Shown: positions 1 to 6,704 of the stretch, piece after piece
Position numbering within the stretch: position 1 is the first letter of the stretch
How the letters are laid out: each line of letters begins with the position of its first letter
Assembly: GCA_910576655.1 (NCBI GenBank)
Contig: CAJTJC010000019.1
Span: 1 to 27,311, forward strand
Reading direction: 5' to 3'
DNA length: 27,311 nucleotides
Origin: an uncultured Christensenella sp.
GTDB lineage: Bacteria; Bacillota; Clostridia; Christensenellales; Borkfalkiaceae
Notes under the pieces: model-generated
Seen by the model: the letters and a program-made list of their open reading frames with translations, nothing else
Databases searched by the model: none
Told to the model about the DNA's origin: nothing
Program-made: the position numbers and the translations under genes

Positions 1-40
1 CTTAGAAGGCCGTTGCTCTATCCTACTGAGCTACAGGCGC
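1..40 (-). tRNA. tRNA-Arg (anticodon TCT), truncated by window edge
   Basis: Read on the minus strand this is the 5' half of a tRNA: acceptor 5' strand GCGCCTG, a D-arm with GCTCAGTAGGATAGAGC, and an anticodon stem-loop whose 7-base loop CTTCTAA gives anticodon TCT (Arg, AGA codons). The 3' half lies outside the window. It follows the tRNA-Gly gene by 25 bases on the same strand, so the two are very probably co-transcribed from the promoter at 175-203. Confidence 0.85.
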
Positions 41-65
41 GTGACATTGCCTTTGCTTGGAGTGT

Positions 66-139
66 TGGAGCGGGTGATGGGAATCGGACCCACGCAACCA
101 GCTTGGAAGGCTAGTGTTCTACCATTGAACTACACCCGC
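66..139 (-). tRNA. tRNA-Gly (anticodon TCC)
   Basis: Complete cloverleaf on the minus strand: acceptor GCGGGTG pairs with CACCCGC, discriminator T, CCA end encoded in the DNA (plus-strand TGG at 66-68). The D-arm, the anticodon stem CTAGC/GCTGG with loop CTTCCAA (anticodon TCC, reading GGA/GGG) and a T-arm containing GGTCCGATTCC are all present. Length is 74 including CCA. Confidence 0.95.
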
Positions 140-174
140 ATACTCGGAAGTTACGCAAAACTCAATGCTCAAAA

Positions 175-203
175 ATTATATCAAATCAAGTTTATGCTGT
201 CAA
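175..203 (-). promoter_or_regulatory. Consensus sigma-A promoter of the tRNA operon
   Basis: On the minus strand TTGACA (203-198) is followed after exactly 17 bases by TATAAT (180-175), a full-consensus promoter about 35 bases upstream of mature tRNA-Gly. A perfect promoter is expected for stable RNA genes. Confidence 0.85.
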
Positions 204-244
204 CTCATTTTTTAAGCATATAGCAGAAATTTACAATAATTTTA

Positions 245-279
245 AAACAGCTTGCGGAGATTTACTCCGCAAGCTGTTT
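245..279 (-). terminator. Intrinsic terminator, 15-bp perfect stem
   Basis: Arms at 245-259 and 265-279 are perfectly complementary with a 5-base loop. On the minus strand the stem ends in a T run continuing into TTTTAAAATT, so it terminates the minus-strand gene whose stop codon (278-280) overlaps the stem. The AT-rich plus side could let it act in both directions. Confidence 0.75.
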
Positions 280-1531
280 ATTCTTGCTTATCTTTGTCTT
301 TCTTTTTGCTTTTTTTGCGTTTGCCGCTGCTGACGTAGGATATATAGCTTATCGCCGCAAGCACCAAAAGCACCACCGCAAAAATAATGAGTATCGTTTT
401 AGTGTCGCTGCTTTCGCTGAAATCGGGGTCGGGAATTTCCGTGGGCTTTTTGTTGTCGTCTATTATTTTTTCGGACAAAAACCCTTCGGCGACGAAGCCT
501 TTAAGCGTGGCGTCCTCAGTTTTGTATTCGACCTCGTAAAACACGGTGTCGAGCACGTCTTCGCAAACGATTTTGTTGAGTACCTTGACGGTGCGGCTTA
601 TCACGCCCGTTGCTGAAACCGTGCCGCTTACGACGTAGGGGGAGGCGTAGATATTGTCGCCGAGCATTTGCGCGTTTTCAAACGGCTTGTCCGCGACGTG
701 TTCCACCTCGGTTTCGGAAGTTTTGGCTTTAAGCACCACGTAGCACTTTCCGCTGAGCGAAACTATCGCGGCGTTGCCCGAGTAGCAGAGTAGCAGGGCG
801 GTTGAAACCTGCTCGGTCTTTATCGTTTTAACGGGTACGAAGTACTCGCCGTCGAGTCTGGACAGGTCGACCTCGGTCATAAACGCGCCTTCGCTTATTT
901 GCACGAAGGTAACCGGCGCGTAGGTCTTTAACGCTGTTGCCGCGCGTCCGACTGTTATTTCGCGCGTTACGGCGTAGTCGGCGTATTCGAGCGTTACCTT
1001 TTCGCACTGCGAGCCGTTGATTGCGTAAAGCTCGTTTCCCGAAACCGCGTAGACGGTTTCGCCGTAAAGCTTGAGGTTGGAATAGCTGCCGTCGTACGTA
1101 ACCGTTTCCGACTTGTCGAATACGTTGAGCTTACCGTCGGCGTCGGTGAAATAATAGTAACCGTTAAAAAGCAGCTCGTCTACCTTTTGGGGGAAGGTGT
1201 ATTCGCAGGTCTGCTCGTCGAGGGTGTAAACCTTGCCGTTCGAGCAGCCGCAGTAAATCTCGCCGTTTTCCGCCGCCAAATCGGTAACGTCGTTTTCAAA
1301 CGCGTATTCCTTATAATTTCCGTCGTTGAAAACCTTGACCGTCTTTCCGTCGGCGAACGCGTAAAGCCCGCCCTCGACCGCGTAATCGGTTAAAGACGTC
1401 AGCTCGAGAGTTTTGATAAACTCATCGTCCTCGGGGTATATCGTTCCGCCGTCCGCCGCGTGCGCGACGGTGTTTCCCGCCGTGAAAACGACGGTCAGCA
1501 GAGAGATTACAGTCATTACAAGTTTTTTCAC
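278..1531 (-). CDS. Secreted, C-terminally membrane-anchored protein with beta-propeller-like repeats
   Basis: 417 residues. The N-terminus (MKKLVMTVISLL...) is a signal peptide ending near an AHA-type cleavage site. Residues ~30-270 are short beta-rich repeats alternating G-x-x-Y/V and D-G-K turns (ADGKTVKVF, NGEIYCG, NGKVYTL, GNELYAI), resembling a beta-propeller read-out. A beta-rich SH3-like segment follows at ~300-350. One transmembrane helix lies at ~378-400 (TILIIFAVVLLVLAAISYI) with a short, strongly basic tail. The predicted topology is an outside ectodomain with a cytoplasmic tail; no LPXTG motif is seen. The start is GTG at 1531: there is no Shine-Dalgarno, but a consensus -10 ends only 7 bases upstream, so the mRNA is probably leaderless. 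Function is unknown; a cell-envelope or sensory role is inferred from topology. Confidence 0.8.
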   Translation of the reverse strand: MKKLVMTVISLLTVVFTAGNTVAHAADGGTIYPEDDEFIKTLELTSLTDYAVEGGLYAFADGKTVKVFNDGNYKEYAFENDVTDLAAENGEIYCGCSNGKVYTLDEQTCEYTFPQKVDELLFNGYYYFTDADGKLNVFDKSETVTYDGSYSNLKLYGETVYAVSGNELYAINGSQCEKVTLEYADYAVTREITVGRAATALKTYAPVTFVQISEGAFMTEVDLSRLDGEYFVPVKTIKTEQVSTALLLCYSGNAAIVSLSGKCYVVLKAKTSETEVEHVADKPFENAQMLGDNIYASPYVVSGTVSATGVISRTVKVLNKIVCEDVLDTVFYEVEYKTEDATLKGFVAEGFLSEKIIDDNKKPTEIPDPDFSESSDTKTILIIFAVVLLVLAAISYISYVSSGKRKKSKKKDKDKQE

Positions 1532-1538
1532 AATTAAA

Positions 1539-1567
1539 ATTATACCACACTGTTTTTTTATTGTAAA
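1539..1567 (-). promoter_or_regulatory. Sigma-A promoter giving a leaderless mRNA for the 278-1531 gene
   Basis: On the minus strand TTTACA (1567-1562), 17-base spacer, TATAAT (1544-1539), with an extended -10 TGG. The expected transcription start, 7-8 bases after the -10, coincides with the GTG start codon at 1531. No AGGAG-like sequence precedes the start. Confidence 0.7.
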
Positions 1568-1705
1568 GATAATTTAACCGCGTTACGCTAATTTAACGCA
1601 CGCGACGAACAGGCAAATTACGGAAATATTTTAATAAAAAATGCAAATTAATTTTTAATTTGTACGTTTTCTGTCATATTTGACGGTTATAATATGAACA
1701 TAAAA

Positions 1706-1719
1706 CAAACAAATGTTCG
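1706..1719 (+). promoter_or_regulatory. Candidate LexA (SOS) box
   Basis: CAAACAAATGTTCG matches the Gram-positive LexA consensus CGAAC-RNRY-GTTCG/GTTYC at every position except the second (A instead of G). It lies 12 bases downstream of a TATAAT (1688-1693; no good -35 is seen at 17 bases) and upstream of the ribosome site GGAG (1728-1731) of the 133-residue gene. Bound LexA would sit just after the expected transcription start. The motif is short and one base is off, so chance is possible. Confidence 0.45.
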
Positions 1720-1737
1720 GATAATTTGGAGAATAAG

Positions 1738-2139
1738 TTGAAAACGAAGGGAATTTTGCGCTTTTATTTCGCGGCGGACTGCCTTGAAAGGGCGCTTAGC
1801 AACGTAATTTTATACAAGGCGTGCGATTTTTCGGGCGGCGCGCTTGACACGGCTGAGCGGATATGCGAGGCGGTCGGGGACAAAATCTGCCTCGAAAGGC
1901 TGTGGGCGTACCTCGACGGCGTGCTGTCCACCATGACCGAAGAGGAAAGGGGCGCGTTGGCAAGCTACGCGGCGGGCGCGGACTTCGAGCGCGGGGCGGT
2001 GTGCCGCGCGGCGATAAAGTTTACCCGCAGGGCGCGCAGACTGAATTGCTTTGCGCGGGAAATGCGCGTGCTTGAAAAATATTACTGTCTTTTAAGGCTT
2101 GAAATACCGCTTTCTGCCCGTGACGTAAAGCACGATTAG
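1738..2139 (+). CDS. Small helical protein of unknown function, possible phage-linked regulator
   Basis: 133 residues from TTG at 1738, chosen because GGAG at 1728-1731 is spaced 6 bases from it; an in-frame TTG at 1726 has no ribosome site. The protein is predicted largely helical and rich in Ala, Arg, Leu and Cys. A segment around residues 65-75 (STMTEEERGAL) looks like the helix preceding the recognition region in sigma-70-like or ArpU-like phage late regulators. It is followed by a very basic helix (KFTRRARRL). No domain can be assigned with certainty. It points toward the virion cassette, carries a candidate SOS box in its leader, and its last 48 bases overlap the convergent neighbour. 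A role as SOS-responsive activator of the cassette is inference. Confidence 0.6.
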   Translation: MKTKGILRFYFAADCLERALSNVILYKACDFSGGALDTAERICEAVGDKICLERLWAYLDGVLSTMTEEERGALASYAAGADFERGAVCRAAIKFTRRARRLNCFAREMRVLEKYYCLLRLEIPLSARDVKHD

Positions 2140-2751
2140 CACCGCGGCGGCAAGCGCGGTAAGCGCAAGCACGGTTATAAGCTTTGCGTTCGAGCCGCCG
2201 CCCGAGGGCTGGGGGTCGGGCTGCTCGGGCTCGGGAATTTCGTTTAAGGGGTAGTCGTCGTTTGCGCCGTAGATGTAACCGAATTCGCCGTTGTAAAGCA
2301 CGTACGAATACGCTGTCGCGCCCGAATAATAGGTGCCGTAGAACGCCACCGTGACGTCGATTTCGCCGAGCACGGGAAGCGAGCCCGACGGCGCGTCGGG
2401 GCGGAATTTAACGGTTACGGGCATATTGAGATACACGTTCTGCGGCGGCTCGTCTATCGGGGTGAGGTTGCTTTTAAGACAGTAGCCGTAGAGCGTCTTG
2501 TACAGCGCCTCGTCTGCGCCGTATTTGACGTAGTACCATTCGCCGTCGCTTGAAATAATTTCGACGCAGTAGGTGTAAGGTATGGTAAAAAGTGCGTAGT
2601 TCAAATCTTTACGCTCGCAAAAATACACGTCCCTTGCGTCCGCGCGGGCGTATCTCGCCGTCGCCGCGCCTGCGGTTTTTGCGGGGTAAAACGCTGCCGT
2701 AAATATTAACGCCGTCAAAAGACAGCATATAAGTGGTTTTAACGGTTTCAT
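2092..2751 (-). CDS. Secreted SH3-like protein with C-terminal membrane anchor
   Basis: 219 residues. There is a signal peptide (MKPLKPLICCLLTALIFTAAF...). Two beta-rich SH3-like units follow: ~33-100 (ISSDGEWYYVKYG, LYGYCLKSNL) and ~105-165, ending GEFGYIYGAN. Then come a Pro/Glu-rich linker (~170-185), one transmembrane helix (~190-212, LITVLALTALAAAVLIVLYV) and a short basic tail GRKRYFKP. Topology mirrors the 278-1531 protein. The ATG start at 2751 has no Shine-Dalgarno, and a TATAAT ends 8 bases upstream, so it is probably leaderless. It is divergent from the terminase gene and convergent, with a 48-base overlap, on the 1738-2139 gene. An envelope or peptidoglycan-binding role is a guess from the SH3-like fold. 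Confidence 0.75.
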   Translation of the reverse strand: MKPLKPLICCLLTALIFTAAFYPAKTAGAATARYARADARDVYFCERKDLNYALFTIPYTYCVEIISSDGEWYYVKYGADEALYKTLYGYCLKSNLTPIDEPPQNVYLNMPVTVKFRPDAPSGSLPVLGEIDVTVAFYGTYYSGATAYSYVLYNGEFGYIYGANDDYPLNEIPEPEQPDPQPSGGGSNAKLITVLALTALAAAVLIVLYVTGRKRYFKP

Positions 2752-2759
2752 ACCCGAAC

Positions 2760-2789
2760 ATTATAAAGCACGCGCAATTAAAAAATAAA
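2760..2789 (-). promoter_or_regulatory. Probable promoter of the SH3-like gene (leaderless)
   Basis: Minus-strand TATAAT at 2765-2760 with a weak TTTATT 18 bases upstream. The -10 ends 8 bases before the ATG, leaving a leader of about 0-2 bases. The -10 position is clear; the -35 is poor. Confidence 0.5.
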
Positions 2790-2813
2790 CATTATTTTGT
2801 CATAAAAGGTCTT

Positions 2814-4250
2814 ATGCGGAAAGAATTGATTGTTTCCCGACTTGCGGTTATCGAAAAAGAGCTTGAAAGGCGCAGGGAGGGCGAAAAAAACATAACCGAA
2901 TACAATAAAAGAAAAAAGCACCGCAAGCAGCTTGCGTTTCACAAGTGCAAAAAGCGCAACCGCTGGGTGTTCGGCGGAAACCGTTCGGGCAAGACCGAGT
3001 GCGGCGCGGTAGAGTGCCTTTGGATACTGCGCGGTATTCACCCTTACCGACCCAACAGGCGCGACGCGTTCGGGTGGGCGGTGTCGCTGTCCACGCAGGT
3101 TCAGCGCGACGTTGCTCAGGCGAAAATTTTGAAGTACCTGCCCAAGAGCTGGATTTCGGAAATTACAATGCTTGCGGGCAGGCGTGACAGTCCCTCGGGC
3201 GGGGTGATAGACCAGATAAAAATTAAAAACGTATTCGGCGGAATATCCACGCTCGGCTTCAAAAGCTGCGACCAGGGGCGGGAAAAATTTCAGGGCTCGT
3301 CGCTCGACTTCGTGTGGTTCGACGAGGAGCCGCCGCGCGACGTTTACGAGGAATGTCTGATGCGCGTTATGGACAGGCGCGGGGATATTTTCGGCACAAT
3401 GACGCCCTTGAAGGGCAAGACGTTCATTTATAACGAAATATATTTAAACCGCAGGAACAATCCGCAGATATGGCACGAATGCATGACCTGGGCGGACAAT
3501 CCGTATCTGTCTAAAAAGGAAGCGCGGTTGCTTGAAAGCTCGCTTGACGGGGCGGCGCTGGACGCGCGCAAGTACGGCAGGTTTTCCGACGGCGCGGGGC
3601 TGGTGTATCCCGAGTTCGACGAGAGCGTGCACGTAATATCGCCGTTTGCCGTTCCGCCCGAATGGCAGGACGCAATTTCGATTGACCCCGGGCTCAACAA
3701 TCCGCTGTCGGCGCACTGGTACTGCGTGGACTGGGACGGCAATATCTACGTGGTAGCGGAGCATTTCGCGGCGGGCAAGGACGTGGATTTCCATGCGGCT
3801 GCAATTAAGGAAATAAGCCGCAGGCTGGGCTGGAAAACCGACTCGCGCGGGCGGGTCAGGGCGCTTATCGACAGCGCGGCGAACCAGCGCACGCTCGCCT
3901 CGCAAAAGAGCGTGACCGAGCTTTTCTACGAGCGCGGAATACTCGCCGACCCCAACGTCGACAAGGACGTTTTTTCGGGCGTTTCTCGGGTGAAGAGCTA
4001 TCTTTGCAGGGGCAACGGCTCGCCCGATATTTTCGTGTTTTCGACGTGCGTGAATATGATAGAGGAATTCCGCGGCTATACGTGGGGCGCGGGCGACGCG
4101 CCTGTAAAGCGCGACGACCACTGCATGGACGAGCTGAGGTATTACGTTATGTCGCGCCCAGAAGCGCCCAAGCGGACGGAAAGCGTTTCGCCGATTGCGG
4201 CGGATAAGCTAAGGCGCATTAAAAGCAAAAGGAAGAGGTGTATTCAATGA
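2814..4250 (+). CDS. terL: Phage terminase large subunit (packaging ATPase/nuclease)
   Basis: 478 residues from ATG 2814. An upstream extension to 2733 is open but would overlap the divergent gene and its promoter; AAAAGGT just upstream of 2814 is a modest ribosome site. ATPase domain: Walker A GGNRSGKT (54-61), Walker B LDFVWFDEE (164-172, with the catalytic Glu after Asp), coupling motif GTMTP (194-198). RNase H-like nuclease domain: IDPG (Asp 291), LIDSA (Asp 353) and DDHCMDELRYY (Asp 435, Asp 439) provide the expected acidic metal-binding triad. All catalytic residues are present, so the enzyme looks functional. It would pump DNA into procapsids through the portal encoded two genes downstream, cutting at initiation and end of packaging. 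Length is normal for the family. Confidence 0.93.
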   Translation: MRKELIVSRLAVIEKELERRREGEKNITEYNKRKKHRKQLAFHKCKKRNRWVFGGNRSGKTECGAVECLWILRGIHPYRPNRRDAFGWAVSLSTQVQRDVAQAKILKYLPKSWISEITMLAGRRDSPSGGVIDQIKIKNVFGGISTLGFKSCDQGREKFQGSSLDFVWFDEEPPRDVYEECLMRVMDRRGDIFGTMTPLKGKTFIYNEIYLNRRNNPQIWHECMTWADNPYLSKKEARLLESSLDGAALDARKYGRFSDGAGLVYPEFDESVHVISPFAVPPEWQDAISIDPGLNNPLSAHWYCVDWDGNIYVVAEHFAAGKDVDFHAAAIKEISRRLGWKTDSRGRVRALIDSAANQRTLASQKSVTELFYERGILADPNVDKDVFSGVSRVKSYLCRGNGSPDIFVFSTCVNMIEEFRGYTWGAGDAPVKRDDHCMDELRYYVMSRPEAPKRTESVSPIAADKLRRIKSKRKRCIQ

Positions 4251-4507
4251 TGGAAGACGATATTATGGGCGCGCTGAAAAGGTGCGCGGTGGGGCTTGAA
4301 GCCAACGAGACGGTAGAGGAATTCGGCGTGGAGGACGGCGAGCTTAAGCTGCTTAAAAGAAAGGTTACGAGGCGCGACATTCCGCCCGATATAAAGGCGG
4401 TAAAGCTGCTTATAGACGGCGGCGGGGTGGACGGGCTTTCCGCCGAGGAGTTGGAGGCGGAAAAACAAAGACTGTTAAAATTATTGAATAAGGAGGAAAA
4501 CGAATGA
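4247..4507 (+). CDS. Small terminase-associated protein (possible small-terminase remnant)
   Basis: 86 residues. The start at ATG 4247 overlaps the terL stop (ATGA); GGAAGAGG at 4231-4238 is spaced 8 bases, and the in-frame GTG at 4238 lies inside it. The protein is acidic and helical. The middle (KKVTRRDIPPDIKAVKLLI) resembles the C-terminal oligomerisation/portal-binding part of small terminase subunits, where a P-P-D-x-x-A motif precedes a helix; the C-terminal ~25 residues form a Glu/Leu/Lys helix. The usual N-terminal helix-turn-helix DNA-binding domain is missing. It ends in an ATGA overlap with the portal gene. Small-subunit function is inference from motif and position. Confidence 0.65.
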   Translation: MMEDDIMGALKRCAVGLEANETVEEFGVEDGELKLLKRKVTRRDIPPDIKAVKLLIDGGGVDGLSAEELEAEKQRLLKLLNKEENE

Positions 4508-6261
4508 CAGAAACGAAGAACGGAAAAACGCCCGAGGAGCTGCTTGCCGAGGAGGTGACGCAGGACTTTTTGAAAAGGCAGGAGGAGCGCAGGCTTACGG
4601 AGCGGGGCTGGCAGCTGAATATGAATTTCGTAAGCGGCAACCAGTACTGCGACGTCAACGCATCGGGCGAAATTTTCGAGGAGGAAAAGGGCTATTACTG
4701 GCAGTCGAGAAGGGTGTTCAACCACGTAGCGTCAATAGTGGATTTGCGCTGCTCGAAGCTGGGGAGGATACGCCCCGCGCTAATCGTGCGGGCGGCGGGC
4801 ACGGACGAGGCGGACAGACATTCCGCCGCCATTGCCTCGGCAGTGCTTTCCGCCCGCGCCGAGGATATAGACGCGGCCGTATGCGACGCGACGGTGTGGT
4901 CGGAAATATGCGGAACTGCGTTTTACAAGGTGACTTGGGACGGCAGCGCGGGCGAGCCCGTGGGCGCGGACGGCGACAAACGGCTCAATCAGGGCGACGT
5001 TAAAATTTCCGCGCTTTCGCCTTTTGAAATTTATCCCTATTCGCTTTCGATAGAATCGCTCGAAGCGCAGCCCAGCATAATTCACGCAAAGGCTGCGGCG
5101 GTGCAGGATATTTATTCGGCTTACGGGGTGCGGCTCGAAGGAAACGACGACGGGTACGAACTGGTTATCGAGCGGTACGAGCGACCCACCGAGGAGCGCA
5201 GGCAGGGCAGGCTGACGATAGTCGCGGGCGGCGTTCTGCTGTACGACGGCGCGCTTCCCTATCTCAACGGCGACGGCGGCGGCAGGATATATCCGTTCGT
5301 AAAGCAGCTTGCGCTGCCGCGGGCGGGCGCGTTTTTCGGCACGAGCGTTGTCGACAGACTTATACCGTTGCAGCGCGCGTATAACGCGGTCAAGAACAGA
5401 AAGCACGAGTTTTTAAACAGAATTTCCATGGGCACCGTCGCGGTGGAGGACGGCTCGGTCGACACGGACGAGCTTGCCGAGGACGGGCTTACGCCGGGCA
5501 AAATAATAGTTTACAGGCAGGGCGGCAGACCGCCCGAAATGCTTACGCTCGGCTCGGTACCGTCGGAATTCGCTGCGGAGGAGGAAAACCTCGTAAAGGA
5601 ATTTTCCAAGGTTTCCGGCACGGGCGACATTACCGACAACGCCGACGGGTTCGCGGGCGTCACCTCGGCGACGGGCTTACAGCTTATCATGGAGCAGGAC
5701 GAGGAAAGAATGGAATTTTCCTGCCAGCAGATAAAGCGCGCGTTAAAGTCCGTCGGGCGGCAGACGCTGCGCCTGTACAGACAGTTTGCCTCCGACGTTC
5801 GGCTTGTAAAGTTCGTAAATTCCGAGGACGCGCTGAGTCTGTTCTATTTCAAGGGCAGCGACATTGCCTCTGACGACGTAAGTCTTGCCACCGACAGCGA
5901 GGCGAATACGTCCCCCGCGCAGCGGCGCACGTTTATTTACGACGTTTTAGACAGGGGACTGCTCAACGACGCGGACGGCAAGCTCGGCGTTTCGGCGAAG
6001 AACAAGGTTTTGGAACTGCTCGGCTTCAAGGCGCTTGCAGGCGGGCGGGATTTGGGCGAGCTGCACCGCTCCCGCGCAGGTCGGGAAAATATGCGGCTGC
6101 GCGCGCAGGACGTCGAGGTTAAAAGCTACGACGACCACGATACTCACGTCGCCGAGCATACCGCTTTTTTACTCTCGGAGGAAATTTCGCCCGAGACCGA
6201 AAAGCGTATATGCGCACATATAGATATGCACAAAAAATTAAAGGAGGCTGCAAATGGATAA
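4504..6261 (+). CDS. Phage portal protein, P22-like
   Basis: 585 residues, a typical length for podoviral portals. Ribosome site AGGAGG (4491-4496), 7 bases before ATG 4504. Features seen: an N-terminal helical clip/wing region with WQLNMNFVSGNQY; TVWSEICGTAFYKVTWD, the conserved strand-turn region of P22-type portals; KISALSPFEIYPYS; and the stem/crown region FGTSVVDRLIPLQRAYNAVKNRKHEFLNRI. The long C-terminal helix contains ATGLQLIMEQDEERM. The dodecameric portal forms the DNA channel at one capsid vertex, docks the terminase motor and later the adaptor. It lies between the terminase genes and the scaffold/capsid genes, as in phage head operons. No frameshift or internal stop. Confidence 0.88.
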   Translation: MTETKNGKTPEELLAEEVTQDFLKRQEERRLTERGWQLNMNFVSGNQYCDVNASGEIFEEEKGYYWQSRRVFNHVASIVDLRCSKLGRIRPALIVRAAGTDEADRHSAAIASAVLSARAEDIDAAVCDATVWSEICGTAFYKVTWDGSAGEPVGADGDKRLNQGDVKISALSPFEIYPYSLSIESLEAQPSIIHAKAAAVQDIYSAYGVRLEGNDDGYELVIERYERPTEERRQGRLTIVAGGVLLYDGALPYLNGDGGGRIYPFVKQLALPRAGAFFGTSVVDRLIPLQRAYNAVKNRKHEFLNRISMGTVAVEDGSVDTDELAEDGLTPGKIIVYRQGGRPPEMLTLGSVPSEFAAEEENLVKEFSKVSGTGDITDNADGFAGVTSATGLQLIMEQDEERMEFSCQQIKRALKSVGRQTLRLYRQFASDVRLVKFVNSEDALSLFYFKGSDIASDDVSLATDSEANTSPAQRRTFIYDVLDRGLLNDADGKLGVSAKNKVLELLGFKALAGGRDLGELHRSRAGRENMRLRAQDVEVKSYDDHDTHVAEHTAFLLSEEISPETEKRICAHIDMHKKLKEAANG

Positions 6262-6673
6262 TCTTACGCAAAACGAAGCAGCGGCGGCAGAAGCTGCGGA
6301 GGCAGAGTTGAAGGAGGCTGCGGCGCCGCTCGGAAAGTTTAAGGACGTACAGACCCTGATGAAAGCTTATACGGAGCTGGAAGCCGAATTCACCCGACGT
6401 TGTCAACGGCTGAAGGAACTGGAAAGCGGGAACAAGACGGACGGCGAGCCCGACGGGGCGCAAAGCCCGTCCTCCCAAAACGAAAACGAGCGGATAGCCT
6501 CCGCACTTGCCGACGGCAAAATACGCGACGCGGTTATCGGCGACTATCTTAAAGGATTGGCCGCCAAAACCGTTCCGCTTGCGGAAGGCGGAGGCGGCGT
6601 CGCCGCCCCGCGCAACTCGCCCAAATCCGTAAGGGAAGCGAGCAATCTGGCTAAACGGTTTTTAAACGGTTAA
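6254..6673 (+). CDS. Scaffold-like protein
   Basis: 139 residues, start ATG 6254 preceded by AAGGAGG at 6241-6247, overlapping the portal stop by 8 bases. N-terminal Ala/Glu-rich helix, then GKFKDVQTLMKAYTELEAEFTRRCQRLKELE (28-58), a pattern seen in small proteins between portal and capsid genes of many Firmicutes phages. A polar low-complexity linker follows, then a C-terminal basic helix (SVREASNLAKRFL) of the type that binds coat protein. Position between portal and capsid, and high charge, support an assembly scaffold; sequence similarity to classical scaffolds is not obvious. Confidence 0.65.
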   Translation: MDNLTQNEAAAAEAAEAELKEAAAPLGKFKDVQTLMKAYTELEAEFTRRCQRLKELESGNKTDGEPDGAQSPSSQNENERIASALADGKIRDAVIGDYLKGLAAKTVPLAEGGGGVAAPRNSPKSVREASNLAKRFLNG

Positions 6674-6704
6674 GCCGAAAATTCAATTTTAAGGAGAGAA
6701 AGAT

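Noticed and set aside
66..139. tRNA-Gly 3' end as attachment site for the phage cassette
   Set aside because: The tRNA 3' end faces away from the cassette, 2.7 kb and two genes lie between, and no repeat of the tRNA end is seen on the far side.
2754..2765. CGAACATTATAA near the SH3-like gene start as a second SOS box
   Set aside because: Only one half-site (CGAAC) fits; the second half (TAAAG) does not match GTTCG.
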